A program made the translations under genes and the position numbers. A DNA stretch of 64,000 bases, taken from contig NW_022145612.1 of assembly GCF_000002235.5 (NCBI RefSeq), positions 17,994,360-18,058,359 on the forward strand, read 5' to 3'. Shown piece by piece: positions 23,189 to 37,600 of the stretch (position 1 is the stretch's first letter; every line of letters starts with the position of its first letter). The notes below the pieces were generated by a model that was not told where the DNA came from, did not search any database, and saw only the letters and a list, made by a program, of their open reading frames with translations. This DNA comes from Strongylocentrotus purpuratus (Eukaryota > Echinodermata > Echinoidea > Camarodonta > Strongylocentrotidae).

Positions 23189-25172
23189 CACTGTTGTATC
23201 TATGGTGGGGGGCAGGGGGGGGAGAGTGCCCCCCCCCTGACGGGCTCCAGGGGAAAAAAGAAAAAGGGGAAAGAAAAGAAAAGAAAGGAAAGGAAAGAAA
23301 AAGAAAAAAAGGAAAAGGGAAGAAAAAAGGAAAGAAAGAGAAAAAAGGAAAAAAAGGAAAGAAAAAAGGAAGAAGAAGAGAAAAGGAAGAAAAAGGGAAA
23401 AGAAAAGGAAAGGAATAAAAATGGGGAAATTTTTTAAAAAAAGACCATGGCCGTACGCACCAGGGGGGGGGGCAGTTGACCCCAGATATTTTGAAAACGC
23501 AGTTTTTTTCCTGAAAAGGTAGTGTAGGCCTATACCAAATCCTTCAATTCTACTTTTGAAAATGCAAAAGTATATGATGACCAGTTCGGTCGCTCGAACT
23601 CCCTTCACTCCTTTTGCTTTTGAGATTCTTCGAAAACTTTTAACGCATCTTTCCCCCTCCCCCACCAGAAAAATATTCCACATACGGCCCTGAAAAATTA
23701 AAACAAATGAAAATCGGAAAATATAAGTGATATAACAAATTCGAAACTCTTCGCTAGCGCGAACTGCTTGCTAGCCTATTTTGTATTAAATGTTTTCACT
23801 TGCTCGTCCCCCTGAAAAAAGAAAAGGATTAGTATTGCCTATAATACAATTGTGCATGCCCCGACGGGCCCCGACCTGCAACCATGGCAACAATAACACA
23901 CAATATATGTACCAAAATAATGTTACTAAAAGAGACTAATTCATTTTTCTCGCGCGCTACACTCGCTCGCGAATAAAATGAATAGACATTGCTTTGGAAA
24001 CAATATCCTGCAACAATATCATTAAAAATGGAAGAGTTTTTTCGCCCTCTCGCCAAATAGGAATTGAATCGCGTTAAACGCGACTGCGTCCATCCTGACC
24101 TGCACCAATAAAAACAAGTTTATTTATTAATTTCTATTAAAAGAGAATTTTTTTTTTTGCTTGCTCGCTATGCTCGCTCGCCAAAATGGAATTGACACTG
24201 CTAACGTGCCCGCCCCATCAACCTGCAACAACCAGTTAATAATTATGTACCAAACGTTATTCAAAAAAGTTTTGGTGTGCTCGTGCTCGCCAAAACGGAA
24301 TTAACATCACCATAGACATGATTGTGTAAGCCCTGCCCTGCAACAAAAAAAAATCTGAAATTTATGAACCAATTATCATTACAAAAATTTTGCTCGCTCG
24401 CTCGCTCGCTCTCCAAAATAGAAATAACACCGCTTTTAATAATCACGTCCCTGACATGGAACAATGAACCCAAGTTTATATACCATATTTTCCCTATAAA
24501 AGAGAAGTGATTTTTTTTTTTGCTCGCTCGCCAAAATAGAAATAACACCGCTTTTAATAATCACGTCCCTGACATGGAACAATGAACCCAAGTTTTATGT
24601 ACCATATTTTCCCTATAAAAGAGAAGTGATTTTTTTTTTCTCTCGCTAGCTCGTGGAATTATGTGCCTACCACTAACCTGCTACAATATCATTAAAAAGA
24701 GAAATGTAGGGGGTTGCCTGCCCGCCAAAATGGGACTGACATTGCCTTAAACACGATTGTGCCCGCCCCCTATACCTGCAACAATGAAACAAATTTTATA
24801 TAGCAATTCATGATTGAGAGAAAGATGTATTTTCGCTCGCTAGCTAAAATGGGTATAAAATCACCCCAAACACAATATTGTTCCCGCGCCCTGCATGGGA
24901 CAATTGAACCAAGTTTAAGTGGTAATTATTAAAAAAGAAGTGATTTTTTCTTGCTCGCTACACTCGTTTGCAAAAAAATGAAAGTAACGTCGCTAACAAG
25001 TGAATGTTCCCACCCCCAACTTGCAACAATACCAGTTTATATACCAAACGTTACTTAAAGATTTGTTTTGCTCGCTCGCTCGCCAGAAGTGAAAATTAGC
25101 ATCGCCTTTTTTGTTTGTTTCGGTCGCTTGCCCCCCCCCCCCCCCTGACGGAGTACCCCAGGTACGCCACTG
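23189..25172. mobile_element. hAT-like element with CTCGCTCGC-type minisatellite, copy 1
   Basis: The left end (CACTGTTGTATCTATGG) is a decayed version of the right-end TIR (CCAGGTACGCCACTG). The flanks GTGAAGTT and GTGGAGTT are an 8-bp duplication matching at seven positions. Inside are a long purine tract (23250-23420) and, from about 23700, a degenerate tandem repeat of roughly 120-140 bp holding CTCGCTCGC blocks, AAAATGGAATTGACA-like words and A/T runs. An inverted copy lies at 59100-60922. The long ORF over the purine tract is low complexity. Confidence 0.75.
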
Positions 25173-26040
25173 GTGGAGTTCCAAATTCAGTAATCAAAAT
25201 CAACTTTATGAAAGGCAGATTGACATTGACATGCGATTTTCAAATTTTCGGAAGCAAAAAAAGAAAAAAAAGTGCCCATGCACTACCGGACATTTTTTGG
25301 AACATGCCGATGCGGTCCCCCCGTTCCCGGGGTAGGGGGGGGGGGGGAGTTGCATGTCATAATTCTTGATATTAAATTAGCAGTTCAAAGTAAGATCGAT
25401 CCTATAGCTGCTTTAATATCAATGAATGATGGATATGATTTATCGTGTTCTCCACTTTTCCACTGAAATAAGTGCAAGGGTTGAACATCCGTGGGGACAG
25501 TGAGAGAAAAGAGGGAGGGGGCACATGGGCACCCCAGAGGGGTCACTCCCAACATGCATGACTTGCTACGCACCCGCGTCCAGAAAAAGGGACGAAAGGG
25601 TCTTTTCACCTATATGCGGCGGCGTCGACGTTTTCCTTAAAAAAGTGTTTTTCAAGCACTGATCGCACAAAAAACCAAAAATAATCGGAGATTCACAGCT
25701 AGGGCCGGCGTTCTCTACTTTTCCCTTAAAAAGGGGTGTTCTTTAAGCACTGATCGCACAAAAAACACCAAAACGGTACCTTTTTAGGATCACAGGTTTC
25801 CGGACGTTTTCTTTTAAAAGGGTCATTTCAGAAAAACGGTGCGATACGCCATTAGGGTCCATTGATGTTGATGGACACGTAGCATTTGTGTATGAGAGTG
25901 ACATAGGGACGGGCCCGGACGGGCACATGAGAATGAAGATTACCGTCGCATATCGGCTGAGCAAAGTAACAATAATAAAGAAATTTGTGAGAGGGAGGTA
26001 CTGTAAAAATGTTGATACCACTTCCTCCCACTGTCCTACA

Positions 26041-27890
26041 CCAAGCGCGGATCCAGGATTTTTTTGGGGGGCCCAAATTTGAAATTATGCGAGCCAAATA
26101 TCGTAATTGTGACCTGCATTGACGTAGTGGGGGGGGGGGGGTGCAGGGAGGGGCGATTTCCCCCTCCCTCCTCCGCAAAGCGCCGAAGCTTTGCCGTTTC
26201 ATTAAATTATTAGACAAAGAAGACGATTCGTTTTATCGTTCTCGACTCTTAATTCTTGTCTGAATTCGTTACCCCCCCCCCCCCCTCCTGCGCGAAGCGC
26301 GGAAGCTTTTACGTTTCATTAAATCATCAGAGAAAAAGACGATTCGTATTACCATTCTCGACTCTTAATCCTTGTGTGAATTCAGTCCTCCCCCTAATGC
26401 GCGAAGCGCGGAAGCTTTGACGTTTCATTAAAATTATTAAAGAAAGAAGACGATTCGTTGTACCATTCTCGACTTGTCTGAATTTCAAAAATGATTTTTG
26501 TCTGCTCCTTTTTCTTCCTATATACGTCCTCTTCTTTTTCTCTCCTCTCTTTTTTTTGGCCGGTGTTTTTTTTTGGGGGGGGCGCCCCCACCGCCCCCAT
26601 GGCTACGCGTCTGCGGTCAGATGAACATAATTTTGATATCTTGTCCGCTCCCGGAAACTCAGGGGATTAAGGCAATAAATTACGGTCAGACAAGCATTCA
26701 GGGGCCCGCCTTAGGGGCCCTGGTGGGGTTGAGGGTGCGGAAACCCGGAATCTCATGGGTTTTAGGCATATTTTGATTACGGTCAGATGAACATATTTTA
26801 TACCTTATTTGTGACACTGGCAGGACACTTGGCGTGAGGTCCAGTGGGCGGAGCCCCCAGAAGCTCAGGGGTTTTAGGCATTAAATTACCGTCATATTAG
26901 AATCCAGGGGTCCGCCTTAGGGCCCTAGGCGAGGTCCAGGGGGCAGATCCCCCGGAAGCTCAGGGGTTTTAGGCATTAAATTTCCGTCATATTAGAATCC
27001 AGGGGTCCGCCTTAGTGCCCTAGGCGGGGTCCAGGGGGCAGATCCCCCGGAAGCTCAGGGGTTTTAGGCATTTGATGACGGTCAGATGAACATATTTTAT
27101 ACCTTATTTGTGACACTGGCAGGACACTGATTGATGTGGGGTCCAATGCAGCGGGCGGAGCCCACAGAAGCTCAAGGGTTTTAGGTACTAAATTACGGTC
27201 ATCAGATGAGCATTTTTGATACTTTATTTTGTTGTTACACTGGCAGTTAACTATTCTTTCTTTCTTGCTCTTTTTCTTTCTATTTCTTTTTAATATAATT
27301 TGTCAAAAAAGTGTGGGGGGGGGGGGGGGGGGAGGAGCTGGAAGCTTCCGATCCCCGCCGTTCCGCGGGCCCTGACATGTAGGCACCTCAAAAAGCTAGT
27401 TTTCTTGCCTGGCTGTTGATTTAGGAATTTGTCATTTTACAACAAACGCATAAAAATGTATAATTTACTAAAAAATGAGGAAAATTATGTCATTTCAGCA
27501 TTATGTGTAAACCACCGTAACGGTTATAAAATCAGAAATAAACCCCTCCCCGATCAAGACGCCAGTGCCCCCCCCCCTCTTTGTTGGCGGAAAAAAATCG
27601 CAACTTCCCCTACCTTTCTTTTTTTTTCTCTTTCCCTTTCTCTCCACATTTAAAATTTTCCTTGGAAATTGGAAAAATTACGGCGTCAGATATTTCGTTT
27701 AGTGGCTTGGGGGGAAGGAACACCTTTTTTCAACAAAAACAAATTTCCCCCTTTTTTTTTCCTTCTTTTCTTTTTCCTTCTTTTTCTTTTCCTAATTTTT
27801 TTTTCCTTCTTTTTTTTCCCCTTGGATCCGTCACTGGCGGAGGACACTGGCCCTCTTCCTGGCCCCCAAAACAGGTACATTTAACCAATT
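26041..27890. mobile_element. Nested hAT-like remnants
   Basis: GCGCGGATCCAGGATTTTTT near 26045 resembles the short-MITE terminus. From 26600 the GGGGGCAGAGCCCCC module repeats to about 27250. From 27300 to about 27840 the sequence is the inverted counterpart of about 8690-9470, including the TATAAAATCAGAAATAAACCC stretch. Boundaries are unclear and no coding capacity is seen. Confidence 0.55.
26160..26480 (-). repeat. ~115-bp minisatellite, short block
   Basis: Three units carry GCGCGAAGCGCGGAAGCTTT, a GACGATTCGT motif and TTCTCGACTCTTAAT. These are reverse complements of the array at 51400-52030, so the same minisatellite family occurs at two sites about 25 kb apart in opposite orientation. 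Confidence 0.75.
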
Positions 27891-28335
27891 AAAAACAAGA
27901 AGACGGGCCCCTCCCCCTAGCGCAAGGGGGTGGGGCCTGGATGTTGATTCGGCGCTTAATATTTTCTAACGAATTTTGAAGAAAGAAAAAAAATAGTGCT
28001 CCTTCAATCTCAAATTAAGTGACGTAACGCTTCAGTAAATGCACTTTGTAATGTATTCCCCCTCCCATCCCTTCTCCGTTCCCTAATCCCGGTCCCTAAT
28101 GTTTTCTTTTGTATTGGGGTTCAGGTTTTCTCTGCTTTTCTTTTCCTTTTCCTCTATACAGTGTATACTTTTTAAGTGGTTGACGTTAATAAAGCAATTG
28201 CCCTTTTTTTTAAACCCAAAACATGATATATAGATTGATAAAAGATCACATTCCCATAAAATTTTGTTTGCTCCTTCCCTTTTCTTGTATCGGATCTACT
28301 AATCATGTATGTCATGTTTGAATGTTTAATATTTT

Positions 28336-28412
28336 TTTTGTAATGGAGAATGAAATAAATGAAATGAAATAAAATGAAATGAAATGAAATGAAATGAAAT
28401 GAAAATGACATG
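28336..28412 (+). repeat. ATGAA-type pentamer run (LINE-like tail)
   Basis: TGAAATAAATGAAATGAAAT continues as ATGAA units for about 65 bases. It resembles the 3' tail of a non-LTR element; the upstream source sequence was not recognised. Confidence 0.5.
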
Positions 28413-28469
28413 AAGTACGTGTAACAAGTGTGCAAAACTTAAACTTTTAACAAAACTTCTTCAAAGAAA

Positions 28470-28611
28470 CGTCAATCGTTCTTCTATTCTACGGAAAGTA
28501 CCTGGAGTGATTTATCTTCATGGAATTCCGCTCATGCGCACTGTACATTGCACTCCATGACTGATCGTGTACGAGGCTGATTCAAGAGCTAGGGAACTAA
28601 ATCATAGAAAG
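28470..28611 (+). promoter_or_regulatory. PHF14: PHF14 proximal promoter / 5' UTR
   Basis: CTCATGCGCACTG (28534-28546) resembles an NRF1 site. CpG density rises here and in early intron 1 (28780-28930), as in housekeeping promoters. No TATA box stands out. The role is inferred from position. Confidence 0.4.
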
Positions 28612-28681
28612 ATGGAAGACCCCGAGACAAATGGATCGAACGAAGAGCCAGACCAAGTGCAGTTCCTGTACAAGGCTATGT
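28612..28681 (+). CDS. PHF14: PHF14 exon 1
   Basis: ATG in good context (A at -3, G at +4) gives 23 codons starting MEDPETNGSNEEPDQVQFLY, then donor GTGAGT. Phase 1 matches exon 2. The N-terminus is not clearly conserved with human, so this exon is the least certain. Confidence 0.7.
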
Positions 28682-31600
28682 GTGAGTTTGGAGACATAAA
28701 ACGCTTCATTTTCTTGGTTCTGGCCTACTTCTAAGTTCTATCATGAACTCGTACAATCTTACTTCGCTCGTATGTGCATCGTGTGCTAGCTTAGCGCTGT
28801 ACACGGCGCGTACCTGCACAGGCTATTTCGCCTGGCCCAGGGTTTTGGCCTGGCTGGGGCATAAACCTCTGCCTCGTAACGCCTAACGTTAATAACGGCC
28901 TCGCGCACTCGTATGGTGGATTATGGATGGGTGGCTGGCCGCTCAGCTGGGACCTCTCACCTGGGGCCTCTCACCAAGATCATTCAATGATAAATAGGGA
29001 GCATAATGATAATGGGGGGGGGGGGGGGGGGGGGGGGGGGGAGGTTGGTAAAATGATGTTTTAACTTTTACCAATCTTGGTATCAACGTACGACGGGGAA
29101 TGAGGTAAGATCTAAATAACGGCATGAAGTCATTTCCGAACTGCATTGTGGGACGGGCTTTCAGTGAATTGGGTAGAAAGAACTTGATAAGGCCTACACA
29201 AATAAGATGTTGTATTGCCCTTTAGCTGCCAAAACATGGGTCGATCGGTAGGAAATCTTTTTTATTTTTTAAACTTTTTTTCTTCTTGTTTTTTTCTCTC
29301 TTTGGGTTGATATTTCTCACTTTCTTAACGCTTGAATAGTCTACACATTTTTTTTGTTATAAATGTTTTAAACAATTTTTTTTTTAAAAGCCGACCGTAG
29401 ATTTCAAGATTTCATTTCCGAACTGCATTGTGGGACGGGCTTTCAGTGAATTGGGTAGAAAGAACTCGATAAGGCCTACACAAATAAGATGTTGTATTGC
29501 CCTTTAGCTGCCAAAACATGGGTCGACCGTAGATTTCAAGATTTCAAGATTTTTGGGTCGGTTGCAAAGGGCAATACAACTGTTATTTTAGGCCTAATGA
29601 TCCAATAAGGCCATTACAAAAAATATACATGTGTAGCGTCCCCGCCCGCTTCCTTTTGGGGGGCTGCCTCCTTTTTTTCAAAATTAAAAAAAACATGAAA
29701 AACACTGCTAAAATGGATCTAGATCTATTTCTGATTTTTTTTTTAATGTCGGCGGCCATCTTGAAATAAAGCACGACTGTCAAGGAAAATGTACCAAGAG
29801 GCCATTTTGAGCTGCCATTTTGAGCGGCCATTTTGAAGAAGAAAAAAAAAAGGGCCTCCTTCCTATTTTTCAAAATAGCAGGATGCTAAACATGTTTTTT
29901 TTTTAATTTGGCCTAACATAATGATATCATAATAATCATACCCATGCTATAGTGAATCTTCTTCGGCTGCTACGGTACAATCAAGGAGTTCTGTTGCAAA
30001 AATGGGACTAGCCATGGTGACTGGATCAAAAAATCAGTCTGTTGAGTGTTAGGCATTATTATAACATGTAACCATTTGTCGTTTTCCACAGGAGTGCTTG
30101 TTATCAGATGATTACTTTTATCAATTATTATTTTATTAATTTAAACAGATCAAAGGGATCCACAGAAGAGGAGAGTGAAACCAGTTGATCATCATCTTCT
30201 GCAGTTAGACTTTGGCTTGAGTGATAGTGACAGTGATAGTGACTTTGAACTGAAGGGAGATCATGAAAGTGGTAAATATTCATTTGTTTCCCTCATTATA
30301 ATACATTTATCACACATGTGCAGGCAACAGGAGACTTTAACTAGAGTTGGCCTATTTTCCTTCCCCAAAATGACTCTGTTTGACCTATCGCATCTCAAAA
30401 CCTATCATTGACATCCCATGTTAGGGAAAACACCTTGTATCTTTCAGAAATTCAATATACTTTACACATACCTGCCAACCTTTGAAGACTAAAAATAGTG
30501 TAGATGTTCCAAATTCATTGTTGACTGTGTTTCTCTAACATCTTTGATCTTGCATGTCAGCTGGAATTCAAAGATGGCTCAAGATTTTAAAAAAAAAGAG
30601 TCATCAATGAATTTGCCAGTCATGCCTCCATGCAAGATACAAATCAGATTTATGGAATTTCTGATGTGATATGATTTTGAATCTTTCTCTAAGACTCAGG
30701 AGGATCACACGGAGATGGAGGTGTTGGCAGTAGTGACGAAGATAATGATGATGGTGATGAAGATGAAAGTGATGAGGACAGTGGCAGCAGTAACCTGGAC
30801 AAGGGATCGTCAGAGAGCGAGACTGAGGAGAAGCTAACGGTCGATCAGATGATTGCAAAGGCTAAGAAAACGAAAGGGCATAGTCAGTCAGTAAGTCATA
30901 AAAGAAAATTAAAATGTACTGTTGATTAGCTTGCTCTTTTACTGTCCATAGATCTGTTTGTCTGTTTGTCTCTCTCTGTCTATCTGTCTCTGTGTTCGTG
31001 TTTGTCTCTCTCTACCCCTCCATCCCTCCTTCTCATTCTCTATTTATCTCTCTCTCTTTTTCTCCCTCTCCCCTCTATTGTCTTTTTGTAGTATTTATAT
31101 ACAATACATGTATATATGAATGTAATGTTGTGAATTGTATTTGAAGTAAAATTTTATCCATATGATTTTATAAGGAGAGGGTCATTAGATTTCATGTGCA
31201 GAAGGCCATAATTCGCAGACACCAGACTTGGTGGAAGTCTGCACACAGCAAACACATTGACCTATACAAAATACCCCCTATTTTTTGGAGGGTGAGGGAA
31301 AGAAAGATAATGATTTTACCTTAAGAGGGATTTCATATAGTAAGATGTGTGTAAATATGATGCAAAAATAATTGTGTTGGCTTTTACATATTATCATTAA
31401 TCAGTCTTCAAACATTAAGAATCCAAAATTTGGGACTAAAATTCAAATCGCAAAGGCTTTAAATTTAATATTAAAGTTTACTTTTCTATTGTTTTCTTTT
31501 GAATGACCGTAGGTTACAAACAATACAACTGAAATAGGAAAACATAGATTCGTTTGCTCCTTTATTTCCTTCCATTACTGCACTTAATGTTTTAAAAAAT

Positions 31601-34600
31601 TATTATAATAATAATGATAAAAGGCAATCGTATTACGCCATCAATATTGTAATCAATCTTTTAATCTGTTTGTCACAGTGTATAAAACTTGTTATCATCT
31701 GATATTTGTATGCCCCCCCCCCCCCCCTCTATATATCCAGCCAAAATCAGGGAACAGATCTGGAGACAAATTAAAGATAGTGATCTGTTGTGTGTGTCTT
31801 GGTGAAAACAGGTAAGCACAAGTCTTTTCTCATTTAAATGAATATAAGGCTGTTAAGAATTCCTTCATCCCTTTGCATACACAGTGAAACCTGTCTATAA
31901 AGACCACTTGAGGTTAAGGGAGACAAGAAATGTGGTCTCTATAGGCTTGTGGTCTTTATTTACAGGTTTATTTGATACATGTTTCAATGTAAATCTATAT
32001 TCAAGAGAAACAGAAAATGTGGTCTTCACAGATAGGTGCTCGCTAAAGCATGTTTGACTGCATTTGCTTTTGCTTTTACTGCCATTTAATTTTGCTTCTT
32101 CTGCCATTTAATTTTTATTTTCAGATGTTGAAAACAAAAAAAATATCATCTTTAAGTTGTGTAGAAGATGTATACTTCCATCATCATTTTGACTTTTTAG
32201 ATGATAGTCGTTTGCTATTTATAAGTCATCAACCAGTGACAACAGCCGCTGGAAAGTAAAAGAAACAGATAACATTAAAATTCATATTTCTATAATTATT
32301 ACATGCATGCATGTAGGTGATAAAGATATAACTTAGAGAACGTAATAATCCCACACTTATTGAAAAAGCCAAATTGATTATCTTTGATACTCACATACAG
32401 CTATGCAAACTTGTTTGCTGTACTTGATTTTTACAAAATATTTTTTTGTTGATTTTTTTTTCATTTATGTCATCTTTTGGGAGTATCCTAAAAGGTGCAT
32501 ATGGGAATATTCATAATTATTTTTTGGCTTATGGGAATAAATAAATTGTGTATTTCTTCTCACTTGTAGCGAAGACACAGATGAGATTGTGGAGTGTGAC
32601 ATGTGTGGGGTCCCAGTCCATGAAGGTGAGTAGAACTTGGCAAATATTCCTCATCATTGAGCTTATTTCACCCGTATTTATAACATTGGAAACATTCTCA
32701 AAAAGAATCAGCAAGAAAAAAATGCTATTTTATGTGCAAATTATATAGTTGGGACGTAGGGGTATGGACTTGGTAGCTTTATGGAACTAAAAATCACATG
32801 CATACTCACTGATCTGTGTGTAATGAGATGAGAAAAAGAAGAGCAATATGTTTATGTTGAGGGAAGGATTAGTCACTGGATTACTTGTAGAGTTACTCAT
32901 TGAATACTAAGCCTAGGATAACACAGGTTTTGGGTCAATGGACAATACAGGCCATGTTATCCACCTTGAAGGCAAGCATTTCTCCTAAAAGTTGCCTTTG
33001 CTTTCATATCAAGTTTTGTACACCTGTGCGGGTTAAATTGTTTGGTATCCTCATTGATAAAAGAAAGAGATGTCTCTGAGGATATTTAATCCCTCTTTGG
33101 TAGTAGCATGAAGAGTTGTAAGAACAAGCTTAAGCAGAAATATTTGAGCAAAAAAGAATACCTAATGACTATAAAAAATGCATGCTTTTCATGGTGTTTT
33201 GTGTATGTTTATTTATGATCAGAAAAACTGTGAATTTAATAGCATTGATTTGATCACTTCTCTATATGTAGGGACATGCGGTACATATCAATATATTCAT
33301 GTATTCATGATGCAAGTAAAGTAACCCTACCATATTAAACACGTCTGTATCTCTACCAGGTTGCTATGGTGAGAACCAGAGTGATGCGGACTCAACATCC
33401 AGTAATCAGACTGCTAGCTCTACAGAGCCGTGGTTCTGTGACCATTGTAAAGCTGGAGTCCTCAATCCTGTAAGTTTCAAACTTTTCATAATACAGAACT
33501 ACAAGTGTTGTCTCGCTATGCAGGCAAATATGTATTCAAAGATCATGTTATGAAGTATTCCAGCCTTTGCTTTGATGAATTGTCCTTTGGAAATTGCAGT
33601 CCTGAGGAGATTGATTTAGTCCATTCATCATGCCTACCTCTTGTACATTGAACGGCATGTATCAATTCTCCTGGTGGGGGTTCAGAGAATTGCATAGAGC
33701 ATAGAAGCCGTTGTAAATTACTTCTTTTTATTTCGACATGATGTATTAAAAATGATTTGTATTCTTACAAAATCTTGCTCATCTTAAAAGGAGAGATAGT
33801 GATCTTGGATTTTATTTTTTTTATTAAAAGAGAAAGGTTTAATATAAGCCCTGTTGTTGTACACAAAACCTCATTCAGACTCGTTTTTGTCTCGCCTGCG
33901 TAGCAAAAAGCGAGACATAGGCGCCGCTTTTCCGGTGACGGCGGCGGCGACGGCGATGGCGTCAACATCAAAAACTTAACCTAAGGTTAAGTTTTTGAAT
34001 TTTGGTATAATTTTTAAAGTATAAGTTCTTAGTCAATGAAACTTTGACTATAGGGTAATCAAGTATCCCCAATAATGTGAGTAGAATTTCAGATCACAAA
34101 GTCAAGGTCAAAGGTCATTTCAGGTCAACAGACTTGGACTATGTTGTAGCATCATCATCGAAAACTTAACCTAAGGTTAAGTTTTTGAATTTTTGATATA
34201 ATTTTGAAAGTATAAGTTCTTAGTCAATGAAACTTGGACTATAGGGTTATCAAGTCTCCCCAATCATGTGAGTAGAATTTCAGGTCACTAAGTTAAGGTC
34301 AAAGGCCATTTAAGGTCAACAAACTTAGACTTTGTTGTGGCATCAACATTAAGATTTTCAAAATGCTTCTTCTTCGTTATTTTTCAACCGATTTTGATTC
34401 TGATTGTTTCATATGATGGGGCTAGGAGGGGATTTAAAATTTCTACACAGAATCGTGAAATTCATTATCTATGCTAATTTATGCAAATTTATTCGAAATC
34501 ACAAAAAAGGCTTCTTCTCCTTCATTTCTCGACCGATTTTGATTTGGTTTGCTTTATATCGTAGAGCTAACTTTGGTACACTAAACTTCTACACAGAATT

Positions 34601-37600
34601 TTGAAATTGTTCTCCATTAATTAATTATGGTAATTTATGCAAATTTATTCCAAAAATAACAAAAATTGCTTCTTTTCCCTCATTTCTTGACCGATTTTGC
34701 CTTATCTGGTAGAGCTAAATTTGGAACAATAAACTTCTACACAGAATTGTGAGATTTTACTCCATTGATTATTTATGGTACTTTATGCAAATGAAATGAA
34801 ATTATGTCCCTTCCAGGGCATCAAATTTCTATTTTTTGACCAGTTCAAAAGTTTACCACATTAAATTTACGATATTTGTTGTTGTGAGATGCGGATGAGC
34901 GCTACGTCATTGACGTTCTGGTTTATCATATTGAATTGCGTTATGCAGGCGAGACCGCCGAGAGCGTTTCCCTTGTTTTTAAAGACATTTGTTATAGTAA
35001 TATGAATAATTTAGGCTTTCAATAACCCAGATGAGAAGAGGAATCAGTTTATATTTGCCTTGATAGAATAGAAAATAATTTTCCCCTTCCCTTTTGCAAA
35101 TTAAGGCATTTTTATGAAATCAGTCTGTCCATTTGAAAGAATTATGATCCATCTTTTGTTAATACCAGACATGTGAGTTATGTCCTAATCTTGGAGGAGC
35201 ATTCAAGGAAACAGACGCTGGAAGGTGAGTTTGCTAATGTAGATTAGCTATCGTAAAAGAACGTATACTGATTTTGAAGGTCATAATTAAGAAATCCAGT
35301 ACCGTGAAGTTTTTATTGCAATGCCTGTTGCCGTTATAACATATTGTAGAAAGGGTTTGCATTGTTCTTTTAGTTTGCATCATCAAATATGATATCATCA
35401 GACATTAAGCTAAATCCAGTGTTCTTAGTTCTGTATGATGAGAATGAAAAAAATGGTACAATTTCAATACTTGTTCTACTATTGTCTATGACTGAAAGAG
35501 TACTAATTGTCATCAATTTTTTTATTTGCAGTAAAAGCCTTAAATTATCTTAAGACCACAAGCCATTTGTTATTAATTTTTTTAACTGGCTACAATACAT
35601 GTCCATGCCTCTGTAAAAATGACTTTGCAGAAGGCCATATTTGTTGTACTCTTTTGCTTTCAGACATCATATTTGGGTTTTTGTGTTCCTCTGACGGGCC
35701 AAATAAGTGCCCCTACTTTTAATGATATGCTAGTCCTGATTTGAAGAAAAAAACCTCTTCTCCCATGTATAACTGATCTGTTGTATAATCTTTTTGATTT
35801 TGGTTCATCATTTGTTGTAGATGGGTCCATGTTGTTTGCGCCCTCTATGTTCCTGGGGTTGCATTTTCGGATGTTGCTAAGCTGAGATGGGTCACTCTGT
35901 CCGAGATGGCACCTGCAAAGTGGGGAGCAAAGGTACGTAGAACATTAAGCAATTACTGATAGACCTGTAAGCTAAAGCATTTTGAAGAAAACCTTTCACC
36001 AGTTTTATTTAGCACTATTCTTTTCATGATGTGACATTTTGTACTGAAGAGACCTGGGGGGTCTTTCACAATGAATTTAAGTAGAACTTGACTCTAAGTT
36101 GGACTTAAAAATGATGGAGAGCCATTTGTAGCCTTAAAATGAAGTTCAAAAGTAGAAATTCAAGTATTTTAGAATTTTCATAAATTCCACATCAAGAACA
36201 TGAAATCTCTTTGATAATAGAAAATATGAATGATTTGAATTAACATTTTATGCCATATTAAATTACTTTTACAAATATTTTCAAAGAAGCTAGCAACTTT
36301 CCATAATAGAGATGAATTCAACTTATGATCTTTGTGAAACACCCCCATGAATTGATTGCTGTCACATTTCAGGTAAGGGTATTTCTAGTTGATGCAGACT
36401 ATAAATGTATATGTCTTCTTGGTTTTGAAATGGATCTGTACTGATTTTCTTTTGCAGTCATGTAGCTACTGTGAAGATGAGAGGTTTAGTCTAACAGGAG
36501 TAGCAATCAGTTGTGATGCAGGGATGTGTAGAAACTTCTTCCATGTCACATGGTGAGTTCTCCTTTTTATTTCCCCTCTCCAATCACTCCACTGAGTCCT
36601 GCTATGTTTTGACTTTTCACATGATAAAAATGAAGTTTGTGGCATAAGAACTATAAAAGAATTATGGTCATGAAGCATCACTTTTGCAATCAATGCCATA
36701 ATTGTGATAAGTAATTGTGTATATGATTTCATTCAATTCTCATAGTCAAATCTGTGTATGTTATGAAGTAAAAATGATGTATAGTAGTACTTTTCCTAAT
36801 TATGCTCTTGTATTTTTGAAACCATATGTTTCCTTTCAGGTTGTAACCTATTCAGTTTATTTTATGTCCTCGTCTTATATCTTCTTAATGTGTATTACAC
36901 GTAATATATAGCTGATTGTTATATGAAATGTCTTTTTAACTGAATGAAATAAAATTGAATTGAATCATTTCGTTGTATTTACTAAGAGGAAATATGATAT
37001 ATGATTTTGTTGAATGTTCTTACAGTGGTCAGAGAGAAGGACTGTTATCAGAGGCTTCACCTGATGAGGTACGTATGTGCTCCACATAGAAATATCATAA
37101 AATCTTTTTTTAAATGACTCAGTAACATTGCCACAGATTCTGAAACAAAATCCTGGATTTAGCTCATGCTGGAATCATAATTATAAACCTTTAGGTCAGT
37201 CAGGAATCCCATGGCTTTTACAAGCCAATAGCCTGTCTGATTATCAAGATATTTATGATATTTGTTTTTTAACACTACAGTCTATTGGGGAAAATGAGTA
37301 TGGTAAAACCGGTCACTCAAACAATTTTATTTGTGAGGCACTTCATGATCAGTTTGAAGCACAATTTTGTTAAGGGCTTCAATATTACGCCATATCACAG
37401 ACACTGATAACACGTAGGGCCATGCATCTCAGATTTAACATTCTTAAACGATGCCTTTAATGCGATAAGTCACTGATAGGGTAGGAATTATTTCCATTCA
37501 TTAGACATTTTGAAACATGTAAAAAAAAAATTAAAAAATGTTGGTATAAAAACACCATTGAGGTTTAATGTTTCTATTTTATGGTCATATACAGGGGGCT

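Noticed and set aside
22988..23683. 231-residue minus-strand ORF, Phe/Ser/Leu-rich
   Set aside because: It reads the purine tract of a hAT-like element; composition is low complexity and an inverted copy of the tract exists at 60.7 kb.
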